A DNA stretch of 64,000 nt from positions 92,053,266-92,117,265 of the forward strand of contig NC_085138.1 of NCBI RefSeq assembly GCF_035046485.1, given 5' to 3'. This DNA is from Aedes albopictus (lineage: Eukaryota; Arthropoda; Insecta; Diptera; Culicidae). This document shows positions 23,201-34,791 of this stretch, in pieces. Position 1 is the first letter of the stretch; each line of letters begins with the position of its first letter. The notes below the pieces were generated by a model. It was not told the origin of the DNA. It did no database searches and saw nothing but the letters and a program-made list of their open reading frames with translations. The position numbers and the translations under genes are program-made.

Positions 23201-23407
23201 ATTGAAGAATTATTGTATAAGGCAATCAATGATAAAAATATCAAAGCAAAAAGTGCGCTATGGGTAGTAGCAGAAGCAATAGCTTATAATATGGTTAATT
23301 TTAAAAGCAGCAACCTGTTTTGTTTTAAAAAACTCATAAGAGAATGTAGATGGAGTAATAAGATATTGTTTAAGAAACATTTTAATGATTTTCTTAACAT
23401 TTGTTAA
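20234..23407 (+). pseudogene. LINE ORF2 body: AP endonuclease and reverse transcriptase (5' end displaced)
   Basis: The open frame has 1057 codons, but its first seven codons come from the insertion; LINE sequence begins at 20255. Its endonuclease part shows FLQEVQ (residues 9-14), KGTAIL, VNVYGHSG, VGDFN (about 106-110), SRLDRVYV and SDHHAV. The reverse transcriptase has SPGPDGITYEFY, NGVITLIPKKG, FRPISMLNTDYKLFTKI, LSLDLEKAFDVVNH, SVRQGCPLSMVLF and the catalytic FADD at about residue 655. A C-terminal zinc-binding motif of form CxxC-x8-H-x4-C is present (CDICNKPDTNIHRIRQC, about residue 949). No stop or frameshift occurs in the body. The protein would copy the LINE RNA at a nicked target. 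Loss of endonuclease motif I means the product of this ORF alone should not nick DNA, although the RT could still be active if expressed. Confidence 0.9.
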
Positions 23408-23536
23408 GAATGGCCCAACAGAAGAAAGCGAGTTTGCTTAACAAGCATAGTGATTGTATTTTCAACACAATACAAATATGTATGCAACCCTAGGTTAAGT
23501 ATGTAAATTTGTGACATGAATAAATAAAAAAAAAAA
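23408..23536 (+). other. LINE 3' UTR and A-tail
   Basis: About 110 bp of 3' UTR with AATAAA signals at 23518-23528, followed by an A-run. The retained A-tail and intact downstream ORF suggest a fairly recent insertion. Confidence 0.7.
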
Positions 23537-25950
23537 ATGCAGAAATGTAAACATGAATAACTTAAAAAGCATTCACTATAACTCATCGTCAAGCTGTAAA
23601 CACTATGACATCGATTCCTTCCGTACAACTGACCACTCCTGTTTCCAATGCAGTCTGCACACATCTCAGCTTTGAATCCCTCTCCATCCAAGAAAAGAAG
23701 ACACCATAGTGCAGCACAAAAGTTCAACAAAGATGTAAAAAAGGAAAAAAGAAATCACAATCCGGATGTGGCTGTTGGCTGCTTGGGATTGCAAGCTCCC
23801 AAACATAGAAAAAAAAACTAGAACGAAACTGACATCAAAATAAAGAGAATGCTCGTTCGTCTTCATCTGGTCGAGAGCAAACTACTGGTCCCGCGCGTAC
23901 GTACCTACGAAAGAATGCAGCAGATGCAGGATATAAAGCATTCTGAACGAGTTTTGGCTGCATCACGATCACAGTAAGTATTCGAAATATTTTCTAGGTT
24001 CCTAACCATCACGGGCGGGCGGGCGGCGATGACGTTGATGATGGTGAATTGTGATGGAAAGTTTTTCTTCGTCCATTCTTATGCATTTTGAGTGCTGCTG
24101 CAGCGGGGATGATGGCTCATCCTGAAGGGACCGGGACAAGTCGTCGGATGGGGATGAATAGGGATAGCATACATGAATAACAAATTTTGTGACACAATTG
24201 TGATGATGCAGGAGTGGTACAGCTTTTGGGGAAGGGTTTTATTTTTTCTTCGTTGGGTTAACGATGCAAATCTTACGGATCAAATTTTGATGTATAAACG
24301 TATTTCTGCAATATTCAAATATAACCTTGACAATCTTTTTTTGAAATAACTTTTTAAACAGAAGCTCTTTTAGGAGTAACAAGATCCACACTTTAGAAAA
24401 TTCTTTAATAGTATGGAACGAGCTCACCAATACGTCATTTAATTATGATCTATGCAATTCATCTTCTAATGCTAGTAAGTTTATTCTAATAGAAAACAAT
24501 TTAATAAGTTTAGTAGCATAAACAATAAAAAATGTGAATTTGATATTCCCTAACGTAAACGTTCAAAATAATTAAATAAACCCATGAACGAAGCACTAGA
24601 TTTCTCAAACACTTATTAAGAAACGCATTGTTCGCCAACCAGATCGCTCGCCATCGAAAAATTATCCACAAAACACCCTGACGAGGAAAGCGACGATAGT
24701 AGTTTCTAATTGAATTAGCAAAACTGCTGTTAATTACGTTATTTTCGCTACGACTTGAACATCAATTAAGTCAGTTTTCATTTATCGCGTGCACGCGTAT
24801 AATCAGTTTTGCTGGCTGTGGACCGTCTCCACGCTGGGCTAGTTTACGGTGGTGGATGCGGCAAACGACCAGTAGAACGATGGTGGTTCGAATTTTCTAC
24901 TGTTTTTCTTATTGTTTCCATAAATAAAATTTTTAGGACCGTTTGTGAATTGGTACAAATGAAGAATGGAAAAAGTAGATTCAAATAATTTGGAAAGAAA
25001 TCCTATTAAACATTCATTTTGGGGTTGAATAAACTTCTTTAAACAAATGTCATATATAAAAAATATCATACCAATTTTTGCTTTAGAATGTTTTAGAAGC
25101 GTTTTTTTTTTCGAAAATCTTGTATTGGAAAAACTTCCAACTTGTTATGTTTAAATAGGAACAGTTTTTTTTAGCTTTTCTTCTTATTGATGCTCTTTGT
25201 AAGCTGTACAGCATGTTGAACGAACCGCAGCAGCTAAAAAAAAAACTACGAGGGGCACGTTTGCACCGTGTAGCGAAGTAGACGATGTAAATTTTGCTTC
25301 AGCGATAGAAAAATAGCCTTTCATTAAAACTGTACATCCGTCCGGCGCAGGACGGTTTTTGCAGCCGGTGGTTTTCATTAGGGGCAAAAGGGATATTGTG
25401 CACTGGCTTAGAAATATTGTTAAAAACCTTATAATCTAGTTGCTTTGTAGCTTACTTGCTCAATTACTTACGGAATTTTTAGCTTGAGCTTGATTTATCG
25501 TCCGTAGATAATACTCCACCATCGCCACACTCAAGGAACAAATGCAACTGCTGCTAGGGACTAGCAATCATCTTCAGTGTCTGCATGATGGTGATCTTCT
25601 ATTTCAATGCGAGGATGGAGGGACGTGATGACTGCAATCGCTCATGCATGGCAGATCGTGAGTAGCTACTGACATGATTAGAGATTTGTTAAGAAGCAAG
25701 TTATTATCGGCAGAGGGTGCACACATTGGTGCATAAATGCCAGTCGTAAGGTGTGTTAATTATTCGGAAAATTATGCGGTAAAACTTGTTGATTGCTTCC
25801 TGATGACCTGGAAGTTTGTGCCTTCGGCATAGTCATTCAATTACCGTTAGACTTGTAACTAAGTCATCGTGTACTTCTTATGAACTTGCTGCACGATTAC
25901 CTCTAGGCACAATGTCACAAATCCCATAAAAGTTCTCGTCAGTATTTATA
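23537..25950. other. Apparently single-copy non-coding DNA
   Basis: No repeats shared with the rest of the window were recognised, and no protein family was identified. Base composition is more balanced at 23860-24150, with GGCGGGCGGGCGGCGATGACG. A TATAAA lies at 23932-23937 and a donor-like CACAGTAAGTATT at about 23969, so a promoter or small exon is conceivable, but nothing else supports it. Confidence 0.4.
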
Positions 25951-27159
25951 AAATATTTTTCTGAATTTTATACAAAAGAGATTCTTGCTGGATTTTTTAG
26001 AATGATTTCAACAAGAACTCCAAGAAGTATTCCTCCAGGCATCCGCATATAATGCATTCCTGTTCATGAATTTCCACGCGTATTACTTAAGGTAGCCTTT
26101 TTCAAACTTTTTTTTTTACCGACGCGAGTATTTATCATGAAGCTGGTGGGTCGTAACCCACAGTTTGAGAAAGGCGAAGGGGATTTCTCCAAAGATTTTT
26201 TCAGGAGTTCCTCCAGGAATTTTCCGTAAATCTTTTTCAGGAGTTTATTTAAAAAATCTCAAAAGATTAACCTTGAAATTAATTGACGGATTTTTATTTT
26301 CAAACAATTCTTCAGAAATTACTCCAGGATTTTAGGGATATATTAGGAAATTCTTTAAAAGATTGCTACAAAAGTTCGTGCATAAATTTTCGAATGTATT
26401 TCTGAAGGAATCCCTCCAGGAGTATAATAAGAATTTTCTGTAGTCGTTTTTCTTTGCGATCTCTCCAGGAGAAATGCTCTTGAAACGTCTAGAATTTTCT
26501 CAAGATATTCTTCTTTGGTTTTCTCCAAGATGAAATTCAAAGTGAGATTTTTTCACAGAGATCCGATGAATTTTACCGAGATTTGTTTAGAAATTCCTCA
26601 AGTTTTTTTTCTCCAGGTAGTGTATTAAAATTTCAGGTATTTCAGGAAAATTCTCATATGGTTCTTCTAAAAATTTCTTCAAGGATTTCCCTAGAAGTTC
26701 CTCCAGATATTCTTTCTGGGATTGCTAAGGGTTTATTCAGACATTTCTTCTTGGCTATTTTGGAAATTTGTTCGGTGATGCTACAGGAACTTTTCCAAAG
26801 ATTCTATCAGCGATTCCTTTTTATTATCATACATTTATGCAGTGGTTCTCTAAAGAATGTCTCCAGCATTCTTGTTTGCTTCTGCAGGATTTCCCTGCAT
26901 ATTTTTTTTTCTTTTGTCAGGGATATTTGTTCATAAAAAAATACTTCTGAGGTATCCCTAAATGTTTTTCGATGGATTCTATCAGAAATTCTTTCAAGAA
27001 ACCCTCAGCGATTGAGGTATTTCTATAAGCATTCCTCGAGAAACTATATCAGCAATTTTTTTTAAATATTTTTCAAGAGAATCCTGCTGGAATTCATCCA
27101 AAACTTTCACCAGGTATACTACTCCAGAAATTTCCCAAACAATTTTTATGTTTTCCGAG
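25951..27159. repeat. Degenerate 12-bp array, CTCCAGGAATT orientation
   Basis: Irregular CTCCAGGAATTTTC and TTCTCCAGG motifs. The purine-rich strand is the minus strand here, opposite to the arrays at 7600 and 27700. Short hydrophobic ORFs (e.g. 26583-26936) are repeat readings. Confidence 0.7.
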
Positions 27160-27173
27160 AAGTCTCCGATGTT

Positions 27174-27593
27174 TTTTTTTATTCTTTAATCACTTAACCT
27201 AATTTTACAGCTCTATTGTCCACTAGGGCACTGCGTGAGCGATTCCATACACTTTGTACAGCGCCTAAATGTATTCTATTTTTATTGTGCTATATCAAAC
27301 TGGTTGCCGCTGCGTTGCTCTCACGTTCTACCCTATCATGGTAGAATGATGAGCACGAGGATGTTGATGTGTTGCTGTTGTTCCTGTTTGCAGTCCGATT
27401 GGGGGTCCATTATGGGTTGCCGTTCGCCGATGTCCAAGTATCCGGGTTCATTTGAACCATGCGCTCAGAAGAGGGTCAGTGTCAGCTGCTCTCAGGGGGA
27501 AAGAGCAACTGAAGAAAGTGCCGGGGCTGGGATAGAACCCATGACCATCTGCGTATAAAGCAAACGTGTAGCTACTACGCCACGGGCCCCGGC
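27174..27593 (-). mobile_element. tRNA-derived SINE with 14-bp target duplication
   Basis: On the minus strand the 5' end reads GGGGCCCGTGGCGTAGTAGC, with an A-box-like segment at 27571-27583. A B-box-like GGGTTCTATCCC lies at 27530-27541. The 3' end is an A-rich tail (plus-strand T-run at 27172-27181). AAGTCTCCGATGTT at 27160-27173 and AAGTCTCCGAAGTT at 27594-27607 form a target duplication with one mismatch. The element sits inside the 12-bp array region. Confidence 0.8.
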
Positions 27594-27639
27594 AAGTCTC
27601 CGAAGTTATAACCAGCATACCTTTAGACAATCTTCCATC

Positions 27640-28640
27640 GATAACTCTAGAAATTTCGCAAAAGAACTCTTTCCAGGACTCTTTTTGTCATTTTTTGTGC
27701 AATTTCTGGAAGAACTTCTGGAAAATCCATCGATGAATTTCTGAAACAATTCCTACCGGAGTCTCGGAAGGAAACCCAGGAGATATCACAGGAGGAATCC
27801 CAGGAGATTGGAAAAGTTTATTGAGGAACTTTTAGGAGAAATCTTAAAAATTCTTCATTAAAATTCTTGGAGGATTTTCTGGAAAAATTCCTGAAGCAAT
27901 CTAGGAACGTGATTCTAAGCAATATCTTGAGAAATGCACAGATAAGCTTCTGCAAAATTCGTAAAAAAATGTCTTAGATTTATTTTCAAAGGAATTGTGT
28001 AGAAATTCCTTGGAGATTTCCTGCAGGAATTTCTGGAGATCTCATGCTTGGAAGGAATCCTGGATACATACTTGCGGGAATTTCAATAGAATTCCTAGGG
28101 AGGTTCCTGAACAAATATTTACTGGACTTCTTGAAGAAATAAATGTAATAATTTCTGAAGTATAGAAGAATGGAACGGAAGACGCTCTGAAGTAATAACG
28201 AGAAGATTTTTTGAAAGAATCTGTAAACGAGTTTTCCAGTACAAAATTCCAAAGGAATTCCCGGAGATATTTCCGAAAGATTTTCTATATGAATCACTAG
28301 AATAGTTTCTTAACTCACGGGAGGATTTTTAAGAGGAACCCATAGAAAGCTACACCATTGGAGAAATTTCCAGAAAAATAGGATGCCCTGGTGAAATTTC
28401 GTACTGAATTTCTGGAACAATTTCCGAAGAAAGCTAGAGGAGTTCAGGAAATAAAGCGTGACAGATTTTAAGACTTGAAGTAATTTTATAAGGAATCTTG
28501 ATTGATTTTGAATGAATTTATAGAAGATTTTCTTCAAGGAATAACGGAAGAGATTTTTCAAAGGAATCATGGAGGAATCTCATGAAAAAATCTAGAAGGA
28601 ATCTCCTAAGAAATTTATAAAAGTATCCCTAAAAGAATTT
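27640..28640. repeat. Degenerate 12-bp array, GGAATTCCTGGAGG orientation
   Basis: From about 27700 the array runs in the opposite orientation to the one left of the SINE. Typical blocks are CAGGAGGAATCCCAGGAGA and GGAATTTCTGGAGA. Confidence 0.7.
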
Positions 28641-28660
28641 CTGAAGGCGGTGGAGCACCT

Positions 28661-28681
28661 AATGATGATGATGATGATGAT
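28661..28681. repeat. (GAT)n microsatellite
   Basis: Six ATG/GAT repeats in a row. Confidence 0.85.
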
Positions 28682-28689
28682 TGTGCACG

Positions 28690-29050
28690 CACCGTCAGGG
28701 CAAGGATTACCTATGGCTGTAGAGTCAATCCGGAACCTGTTCCCCCCCATATTTGCTCGGAATCAAAAATCATTTTTTTTCTACCATATTTTTTTCCAAA
28801 ACTACTACTGGACAAACGACTATGTTTTGGCTACAAGTGATTTCGATTGAGCATTGCATTATTTTTTAACGGCTGATGGTTTGTTTTCAATCTTTTAGGC
28901 GATTCCGAAAAATCTCAATAACTTTGTGAAAACTTAACCAAATCGTGTCAAAATTTCACAGCACATAGTTTAAATAAAATACCATCAAACTTATTTATCC
29001 CAAAAAGGCTGTTGTTAACATATTTTAATTAATTCAGCTTAGTATACACA
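28690..29050. other. No gene seen
   Basis: AT-rich spacer without recognisable features. Confidence 0.4.
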
Positions 29051-29052
29051 AC

Positions 29053-29585
29053 ATGGGGACTTGATCCCTCGAGGATTACACACACATTATACATGTGAAA
29101 AATAAAATTCTATCCGGAAGCCTCTATTTACTTGAAATTCTAGTCTATTCAACGATAAGTTGTGTCAGATAATTATAACTTTAGTACAAACCAAGAAAAG
29201 GGGGATCAAGTCTCCCCATTTTGAAAATACGGCATATCCTTTAAGGAAATCTTACAATTTCAAACACTCCATATTCATCGAAAATACAAGAAAACTCGAA
29301 AAGAAAATTAATAGGAAGACTCTGGAATTACTTTCCCTTTAAATAAACCATGTGCTCAAAGGGGGATCAAGTGTCACCCATTTTTGAAAAATACACTATA
29401 AGACATGCCTCCATAAAAACACAGTTTTGAAAACTTTAACAATAATTTAAAGGCCTTATGTTGTGTATTGACTTGCAATAGATGTTTATCTGGCATTTTG
29501 TACGGAAATCAGATCTAGTGTTGTGTTTTTTCTCAAAGTTTCCGGTAAATTAAGAAAAAGGGATCAAGTCTCCCCAGTCTCCCCT
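29053..29585. mobile_element. MITE-like block with GGGGACTTGATCCC ends
   Basis: TGGGGACTTGATCCCT at the left and AGGGATCAAGTCTCCCC at the right are inverted. The motif GGGGGATCAAGT recurs inside at about 29201 and 29357. This is the pattern of terminal and subterminal repeats in a non-autonomous DNA transposon. The borders and target duplication are not resolved. Confidence 0.45.
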
Positions 29586-29600
29586 AATGTATAATACATG

Positions 29601-30440
29601 GGATAGACAAAATGATCGGGACAGGCAAAATTTTCAAATTTTCAAAAATGCCCAATTAGCTGTAACTTTTCGAAAAGTGCATCAGATGTTCTATTGAAAT
29701 CAAATTTGCTATTCTGCACGAAGTTATAAGCATTTTAGAAAAAGGTAGGATTATCCGATAGCCAACTTGGAGCTGTTATATCTACGAATTCAATGAACCG
29801 AATGCAACGAAATTTTGACCATTTATGACTTATATAATGAGCTCTGAAAAACGTTTGACTCAATTTGAAATTATTACTATGAGAAAAAGTTATAGCGATT
29901 TCAATAATTTTATGATTTTTTAGTAAATTGGTCTATTTTTAATATGCATCCCATTACTTTTCCAATGAATTGCCGCCTACGTTGTTACTTCCTTTCAGAA
30001 CATATTTGTATTCAAGACAATCAGAGGAAATGCAAATGAACTATACAAAAGCATCTTGAATTTTGAAACGATGTTGAAATTCAAGGAAATTTGGTGTTTT
30101 ATAAGAAAAATAATCTAATCGTTATAATTTTCTTCCGTGTTAAGAATTTTAAGTTAAGTCAAAAGTTTATCGAAGCTCATTATATAAGTTATAAATGGTC
30201 AAAATTTCATTGCATTCGGTTCATTGAATCCGGAGATATAACAGCTTAAAGTTGGCTATCGGATAATTTTACCTTTTTTTAGAATCTTTATAACTTCGTG
30301 TAGAATAGTCAGATCTTTTCCAAATTTTGTCCACTTATATACAAATAGTTGATCAATTTACAGTGAAAATTTGAGAATATTTGATGAACTTTTCGAAAAG
30401 TTACAGCTATTTGAAGTTTTTTGAGAAGGGAAAATTCTGA
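29601..30440. mobile_element. Fold-back element (same family as 1222-1526)
   Basis: The left arm (29601-29870) and right arm (30165-30430) are inverted copies. Both contain AGCTGTAACTTTTCGAAAAGT, ATTATCCGATAGCCAACTT, ATTCAATGAACCGAATGCAA and ACTTATATAATGAGCT or their complements. The unpaired centre is about 295 bp. The outermost left 35 bp (GATAGACAAAATGATCGGGA) has no match at the right end but matches the end of the solo arm at 1526, so the right terminus is eroded. Confidence 0.75.
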
Positions 30441-30883
30441 CAGAGAGTGTGAACTTATTTTTGGAAGAAGATCGATTATATGGCAATCATTGTGTTCGCC
30501 TAATGTTTGCATTTAAAAAAAAAATAACTTTTCCAAGAAAAATATATAAGCAAAATGAACAAGTTGTTATTTTTTTACAAACAGCATACATTGATAATGC
30601 TAGAAAAATTGATACAGGCAGTTAAAACCAGTTAAATTGAAGTTAGTGAGGATATTGATTACATTAGTTGAAAACAACCGTGCGGAACAATTTTTAGATA
30701 TTTTTTTATCGTTTGAGCAATTTTTCTATGAAAACTATTACATATTTTGTTGCGTATAATCCTCATTTCTCTTCTCCTTGTTAACTAACCCTCAATCAAC
30801 CCTAGCACCCTAATCAATGAGAAACTTGTAAAAAATAAAGATTCCATGATACCCGAAGTGTAGAAAAACAGCAAATTTTGACA
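30441..30883. other. No gene seen
   Basis: AT-rich spacer between mobile elements. Confidence 0.4.
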
Positions 30884-30885
30884 TA

Positions 30886-31098
30886 GGGTCTTGTACCATT
30901 TGGGCAGGTGTACCTATTTTGGGCACTTGCCGCTATAACTAAGTCAATTTCAAACCGATTGATTTGAATTTGCGTACAGAATTAGATACTGTACGTGCCT
31001 AACTCTTTACAAAATTTGAAATCAATCAGTTTGAAATTGACTTAGTTATAGCAGCAAGTGCCCGAAATAGGTACACCTGCCCAAATGATACAAGACCC
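30886..31098. mobile_element. Short MITE, long TIRs, TA target duplication
   Basis: A 213-bp element whose ends (GGGTCTTGTA…) are inverted repeats of about 88 bp with very few mismatches. TA lies at 30884-30885 and 31099-31100. The core contains GGGCAGGTGTACCTATTT and TATAACTAAGTCAATTTC. A diverged relative is at 51159-51334. Confidence 0.8.
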
Positions 31099-31439
31099 TA
31101 TAACCATGTCATGCTTATCGTCTTTGTAGACACATGTCAAAACAGAATATCATCATCCCCATGATATTTGCGAATGAACTAGGATATCTTTCGTGAACAT
31201 TTGGTGCAATTTATACAAATGTTTACCAAATTTTAAAAGAAAATTTTGTAACAGAAAGAAAAATATGATTTAATAGTGCTGCCCTACTCCAAAGCGCCAT
31301 TATTATGTGCAATGATCACAATCATCTAAGTTTCCCATGTATTTTCATTAACCATGCATAGATATATTTATATAAATTTTTGAACGATTTCATCTCAATA
31401 GAGCTCAGAGATACAATGCAATGCACTGTATGTGCTTAG

Positions 31440-31887
31440 TAGAGATGGGCAAAGCAGTACTTTTTAGGGAACCATTCTCAATTGAACAGTTCCTTAGAAA
31501 GAACTAGTTCTTTTGAACCGTTCTTCCGTTTAGTAGTTTATATGCTTGTTCTGTAAACTGAAGTTCGACGTTTGTACGTTGCCGTGTTATTTACGAGACC
31601 ACATTGTCACGCATTGTGCATTGATTCATTATTTTTCAACTGCAGCTTTTCGACGGGCTGCATGTCATCGGAGTTTTATTTTCCAAAATGGTTGAGTAGA
31701 TCATCTACAACATTCGCTTTCTCAGAACCCAATATTCACTCATTGTAAAAGATGAGATGATACATACTGTTTTCCCGTTTTTTAGAGAACGGAGAACTAC
31801 CGTTCTTTTCAAACGAACGACAGTTCAGTCATTCTCTCCTTAGAACTAGTTCTTCGGAATCGTTCGCGAACGGTTCGCCCATCTCTA
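31440..31887. mobile_element. Non-autonomous hAT element with perfect 8-bp target duplication
   Basis: The ends are TAGAGATGGGC and GCCCATCTCTA. GTGCTTAG flanks both sides exactly (31432-31439 and 31888-31895). The 448-bp interior has inverted GAACGGTTC/GAACCGTTC-type subterminal motifs. There is no transposase. The TIR and 8-bp duplication are hallmarks of the hAT superfamily. Confidence 0.9.
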
Positions 31888-31953
31888 GTGCTTAGTAGAA
31901 AATTATTGAAAAAACATGGAATTTTTCAACACCGTTTCACATTTATATTAGAA

Positions 31954-33383
31954 CAGAGGTTCCCAACCTTTTTGAGGTGGCGACCCCCTTTAAGAAATTT
32001 CAAAACATCTGCGGCCTGAAATTTTTTAGAAAAAAAATATGATTTAAAGGAACGAAACCGAGTTTTTTGGGTACAGTGACGTAGCCAGAAATTTACTGTG
32101 GGAGGGATTTTTGACGATCAATGTTTTTTTTTGTTTCGACTCCCACATTTCGTAAAAATAATGTCATGTACATTCAATTTGAACCGTAGCTGAAAAAATG
32201 GCGGCGCAGCCGAACCTTTTTTCTTCTGAAGGCGTTGTGTACTGAAAATTTGTTCCTTAAATTGTGGCTTTTAGGGGTGGTGGTATACAAAATTAAAAAT
32301 TGGTATAATTTGCACAATATAGAATAAAAATTTAACATTTTTTTGGTACCATCGCGATTGCCGCGAAAAACCACGATGCATCGTGGCCCCCCTAGACTGG
32401 CTCCACGGCCCCTCAGGGAGCACCGGCTGGGAAGCCTTCATAATGAATACATATATCGTTTTAAAAAATGGAGTGAAGGTAGTAAACAAGTTTTGAAATC
32501 GGGGAAATTTTTTAAATGTGCAACTCTTTTGTAAAAGAACTTCATGAGAAATAGGTGAAAAAAGCCCGTTTTTCAATGCAAACGTTATGTAAAACAAAAA
32601 ACAAAAAATGGATGAAAAAACATTTTGGAACATTTTCTGGTCATACTCGTGTCATTCTTTGAAAGTTTTTGGGAGTATTATATTGTTCTACTTTCTTGGG
32701 TCTTTCGTAGCTTAGTTTGTAAACTCACGCTTATAAGTCATCATCATACTGACAAAGATTCGAATAAATAGTTTTGGTTCCGTTCAACAGTTTTGCAGCA
32801 TATTTGTTTTTTAAGTATTTTGTGCAACTCTTACCACAATAAATACCCCACAACGTATTTTGACAACTTCAGTAACGCTGGAATGGAAAATTCGTAGTTA
32901 ACAGTTATGGAAGTGTTCATAAAATACACTGTATACTATACTAAAGCTGAGAACCAGGCCGTGTTCCAGTTGCTATGTAATGCCATGGATAGAAAGAAAT
33001 ACATTTCGTGACTAGAGTGTTAGGATAAACATGAAATAACATGAAATATACATATGAACTTCACACCAATAAACTATCTATTAAAAAACTTGTATTAAAA
33101 TTTTGATTACTAGAACTACAAAAGGATCTTGAAAAAATCTAGTGCTACGTTTTGAAGGTAACATGATAGCGACTCATTTAACGATAAAAAACGATTTTAT
33201 TTTCTTTTTGTTTAATATTTATTTGATAAAGACTGTTAGGTGCGAACTTTGGTCCCGCATTACTCTAATGACCAAGATCGTCATATTATTGCTATATATA
33301 TTAGTACCACTTTTTGATACTAAACGATAGGATTTTTCAATGATTTATTATGAGTGGGTAATACCAGTTGTTGGGAACCACTG
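31954..33383. mobile_element. hAT-like block with CAGNGGTTCCCAAC ends
   Basis: CAGAGGTTCCCAACC at the left and GTTGGGAACCACTG at the right match the common hAT terminal sequence. The flanking octamers do not match, so the two ends may belong to different insertions. Inside, 32074-32290 begins CAGTGACGTAGCCAGAAAT and is related to 55767-55960, another hAT-type fragment nested here. Confidence 0.5.
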
Positions 33384-33618
33384 TACCTTCCTTTAATCTT
33401 CGATAGCTACCACCTTGTAGCTCTCCAACACTCGGTAGAAAATCCAATTTTCTGGGCGACGATAATTTCGTGGACTTCGGGCTACTTTCTCAGCCAAATA
33501 ATTACACTCGCGATTTAACACTACATGAAACAGTTTATTGGACACCTAACAACACAACTTTATTAAAACACTACGAACATTTTTATTTAAAGCTAACACA
33601 CAAAAACGAATTTAAATA

Positions 33619-34506
33619 GAGTAAGGTGGGGCAAAAGTTCGACCTTAGTTGTAAATTCAACTTTTTTCAAAAAATCGAAGCAGATAAAAATAAATGAATA
33701 CCGTGTGGTAATTCTACCATCCATGATCTGAAAATTTGCTGAACAAAGTTACGCCAAATGTCTTTTCAATTTTGAGTTACAACACTTTTTGTATGTGTGT
33801 GTCTAATTCGAACTCTTGCCCCATCACTGGGGCAAAAGTCCGAATATAGTGTTTGTGGGATTTCACTAACCGTAGCACACTATTTCGTCACTTTGGTAAT
33901 CTGAATACCTAAAACCAATGAATATTTTATGTTGAAACTGAAATACACTTTATAGTTCGATCTGGATTTTACTATACCAAAAATTAGTAGTTTTCCGCCA
34001 AATTCAGATGAAACAACATTTTTTTCAACTTTGATCGAATTTTCTCACTAATTCCATCATTTTTAGGGAAAATATGTACATTTTGCAGATTTTTAGGTTT
34101 TTACCTAAAGTTGCTACATGACTCGAACTCTTGCCCCACAATTCGAACTTTTGCCCCACTATGTGTAAAATACGATTTCCAAATCTTGTTTGCAAAAAGT
34201 TATACATGCTAAAGCATCTTCAAAATATACCTAGCTACGCCCCAAAATAAAATATCGCATTCGATTTCATTACAATTCCATTTTATGCGTTGGAAGGACC
34301 ATCGCATATTACAATTTTTTGATCAAAAACCAACATTTTGTCATAACTTTTCGAAATATTGATCAATTTTCATAATTTTTGGAGTGAAAGACTCTTTTTC
34401 AAAAAGTCTTCGAACAACCTTGACACCCGAAAGAAATAATTTGAATTGAGCTCAAAAACTTCAAAAGAAACTCTTGCCCCACTCGAACTTTTGCCCCACT
34501 TTACTC
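33619..34506. mobile_element. 888-bp MITE with GGGGCAAAAGTTCGA termini
   Basis: Terminal repeats of 24 bp begin GAGTAAGGTGGGGCAAAAGT at the left and GAGTAAAGTGGGGCAAAAGT (reverse strand) at the right, one mismatch overall. TA flanks at 33617-33618 and 34507-34508. The motif GGGGCAAGAGT/GGGGCAAAAGT plus (T/C)CGA recurs several more times inside (about 33800, 33830, 34127, 34140, 34475). Confidence 0.8.
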
Positions 34507-34791
34507 TATTGCGCGCCGCAGGCTCCACGCACGGTCGGTGGTCTGTTGGAATCTGACCCATATATTTCCTACTGATCATCATCTAACCCTAGCTCACTCC
34601 ATGCGATGAATTTAGCAGTACCTAGATATTCTCCCATCTGCTCTGAGGATTCTCCCGTTAGCGGCATCACAGATAACACAGTGCAACATTTTTTTGTCTC
34701 AAGAGCAAACTTATGTGTCTCCGAAGGATTTTGGGCCGCTGATTCCGAATCCGGGCTCAGATTTGCTCCAACATGTCACAATTTTGAGCTA

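Larger units (their letters stand above)
17798..23536 (+). mobile_element. LINE (non-LTR retrotransposon), near full length, disrupted
   Basis: The element runs from an internal Pol II promoter at 17798 through ORF1 (17934-19007) and ORF2 (19136-23407, interrupted) to a short 3' UTR. It ends in AATAAATAAA plus an A-run at about 23518-23536. A 1007-bp foreign insertion lies in ORF2 at 19244-20250. The reverse transcriptase style (FRPISMLNTDYKLF, SVRQGCPLS, FADD) resembles L1/Tx1-type or Loner-type elements; the clade was not tested. A flanking target duplication could not be identified. Confidence 0.85.

Noticed and set aside
30886..31098. CRISPR-like or terminator-like palindrome
   Set aside because: The setting is eukaryotic, and TA duplication plus long TIRs identify a MITE.
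31954..33383. Single intact 1.4-kb hAT element
   Set aside because: The ends fit, but the flanking octamers do not match, so I kept it only as a low-confidence block.
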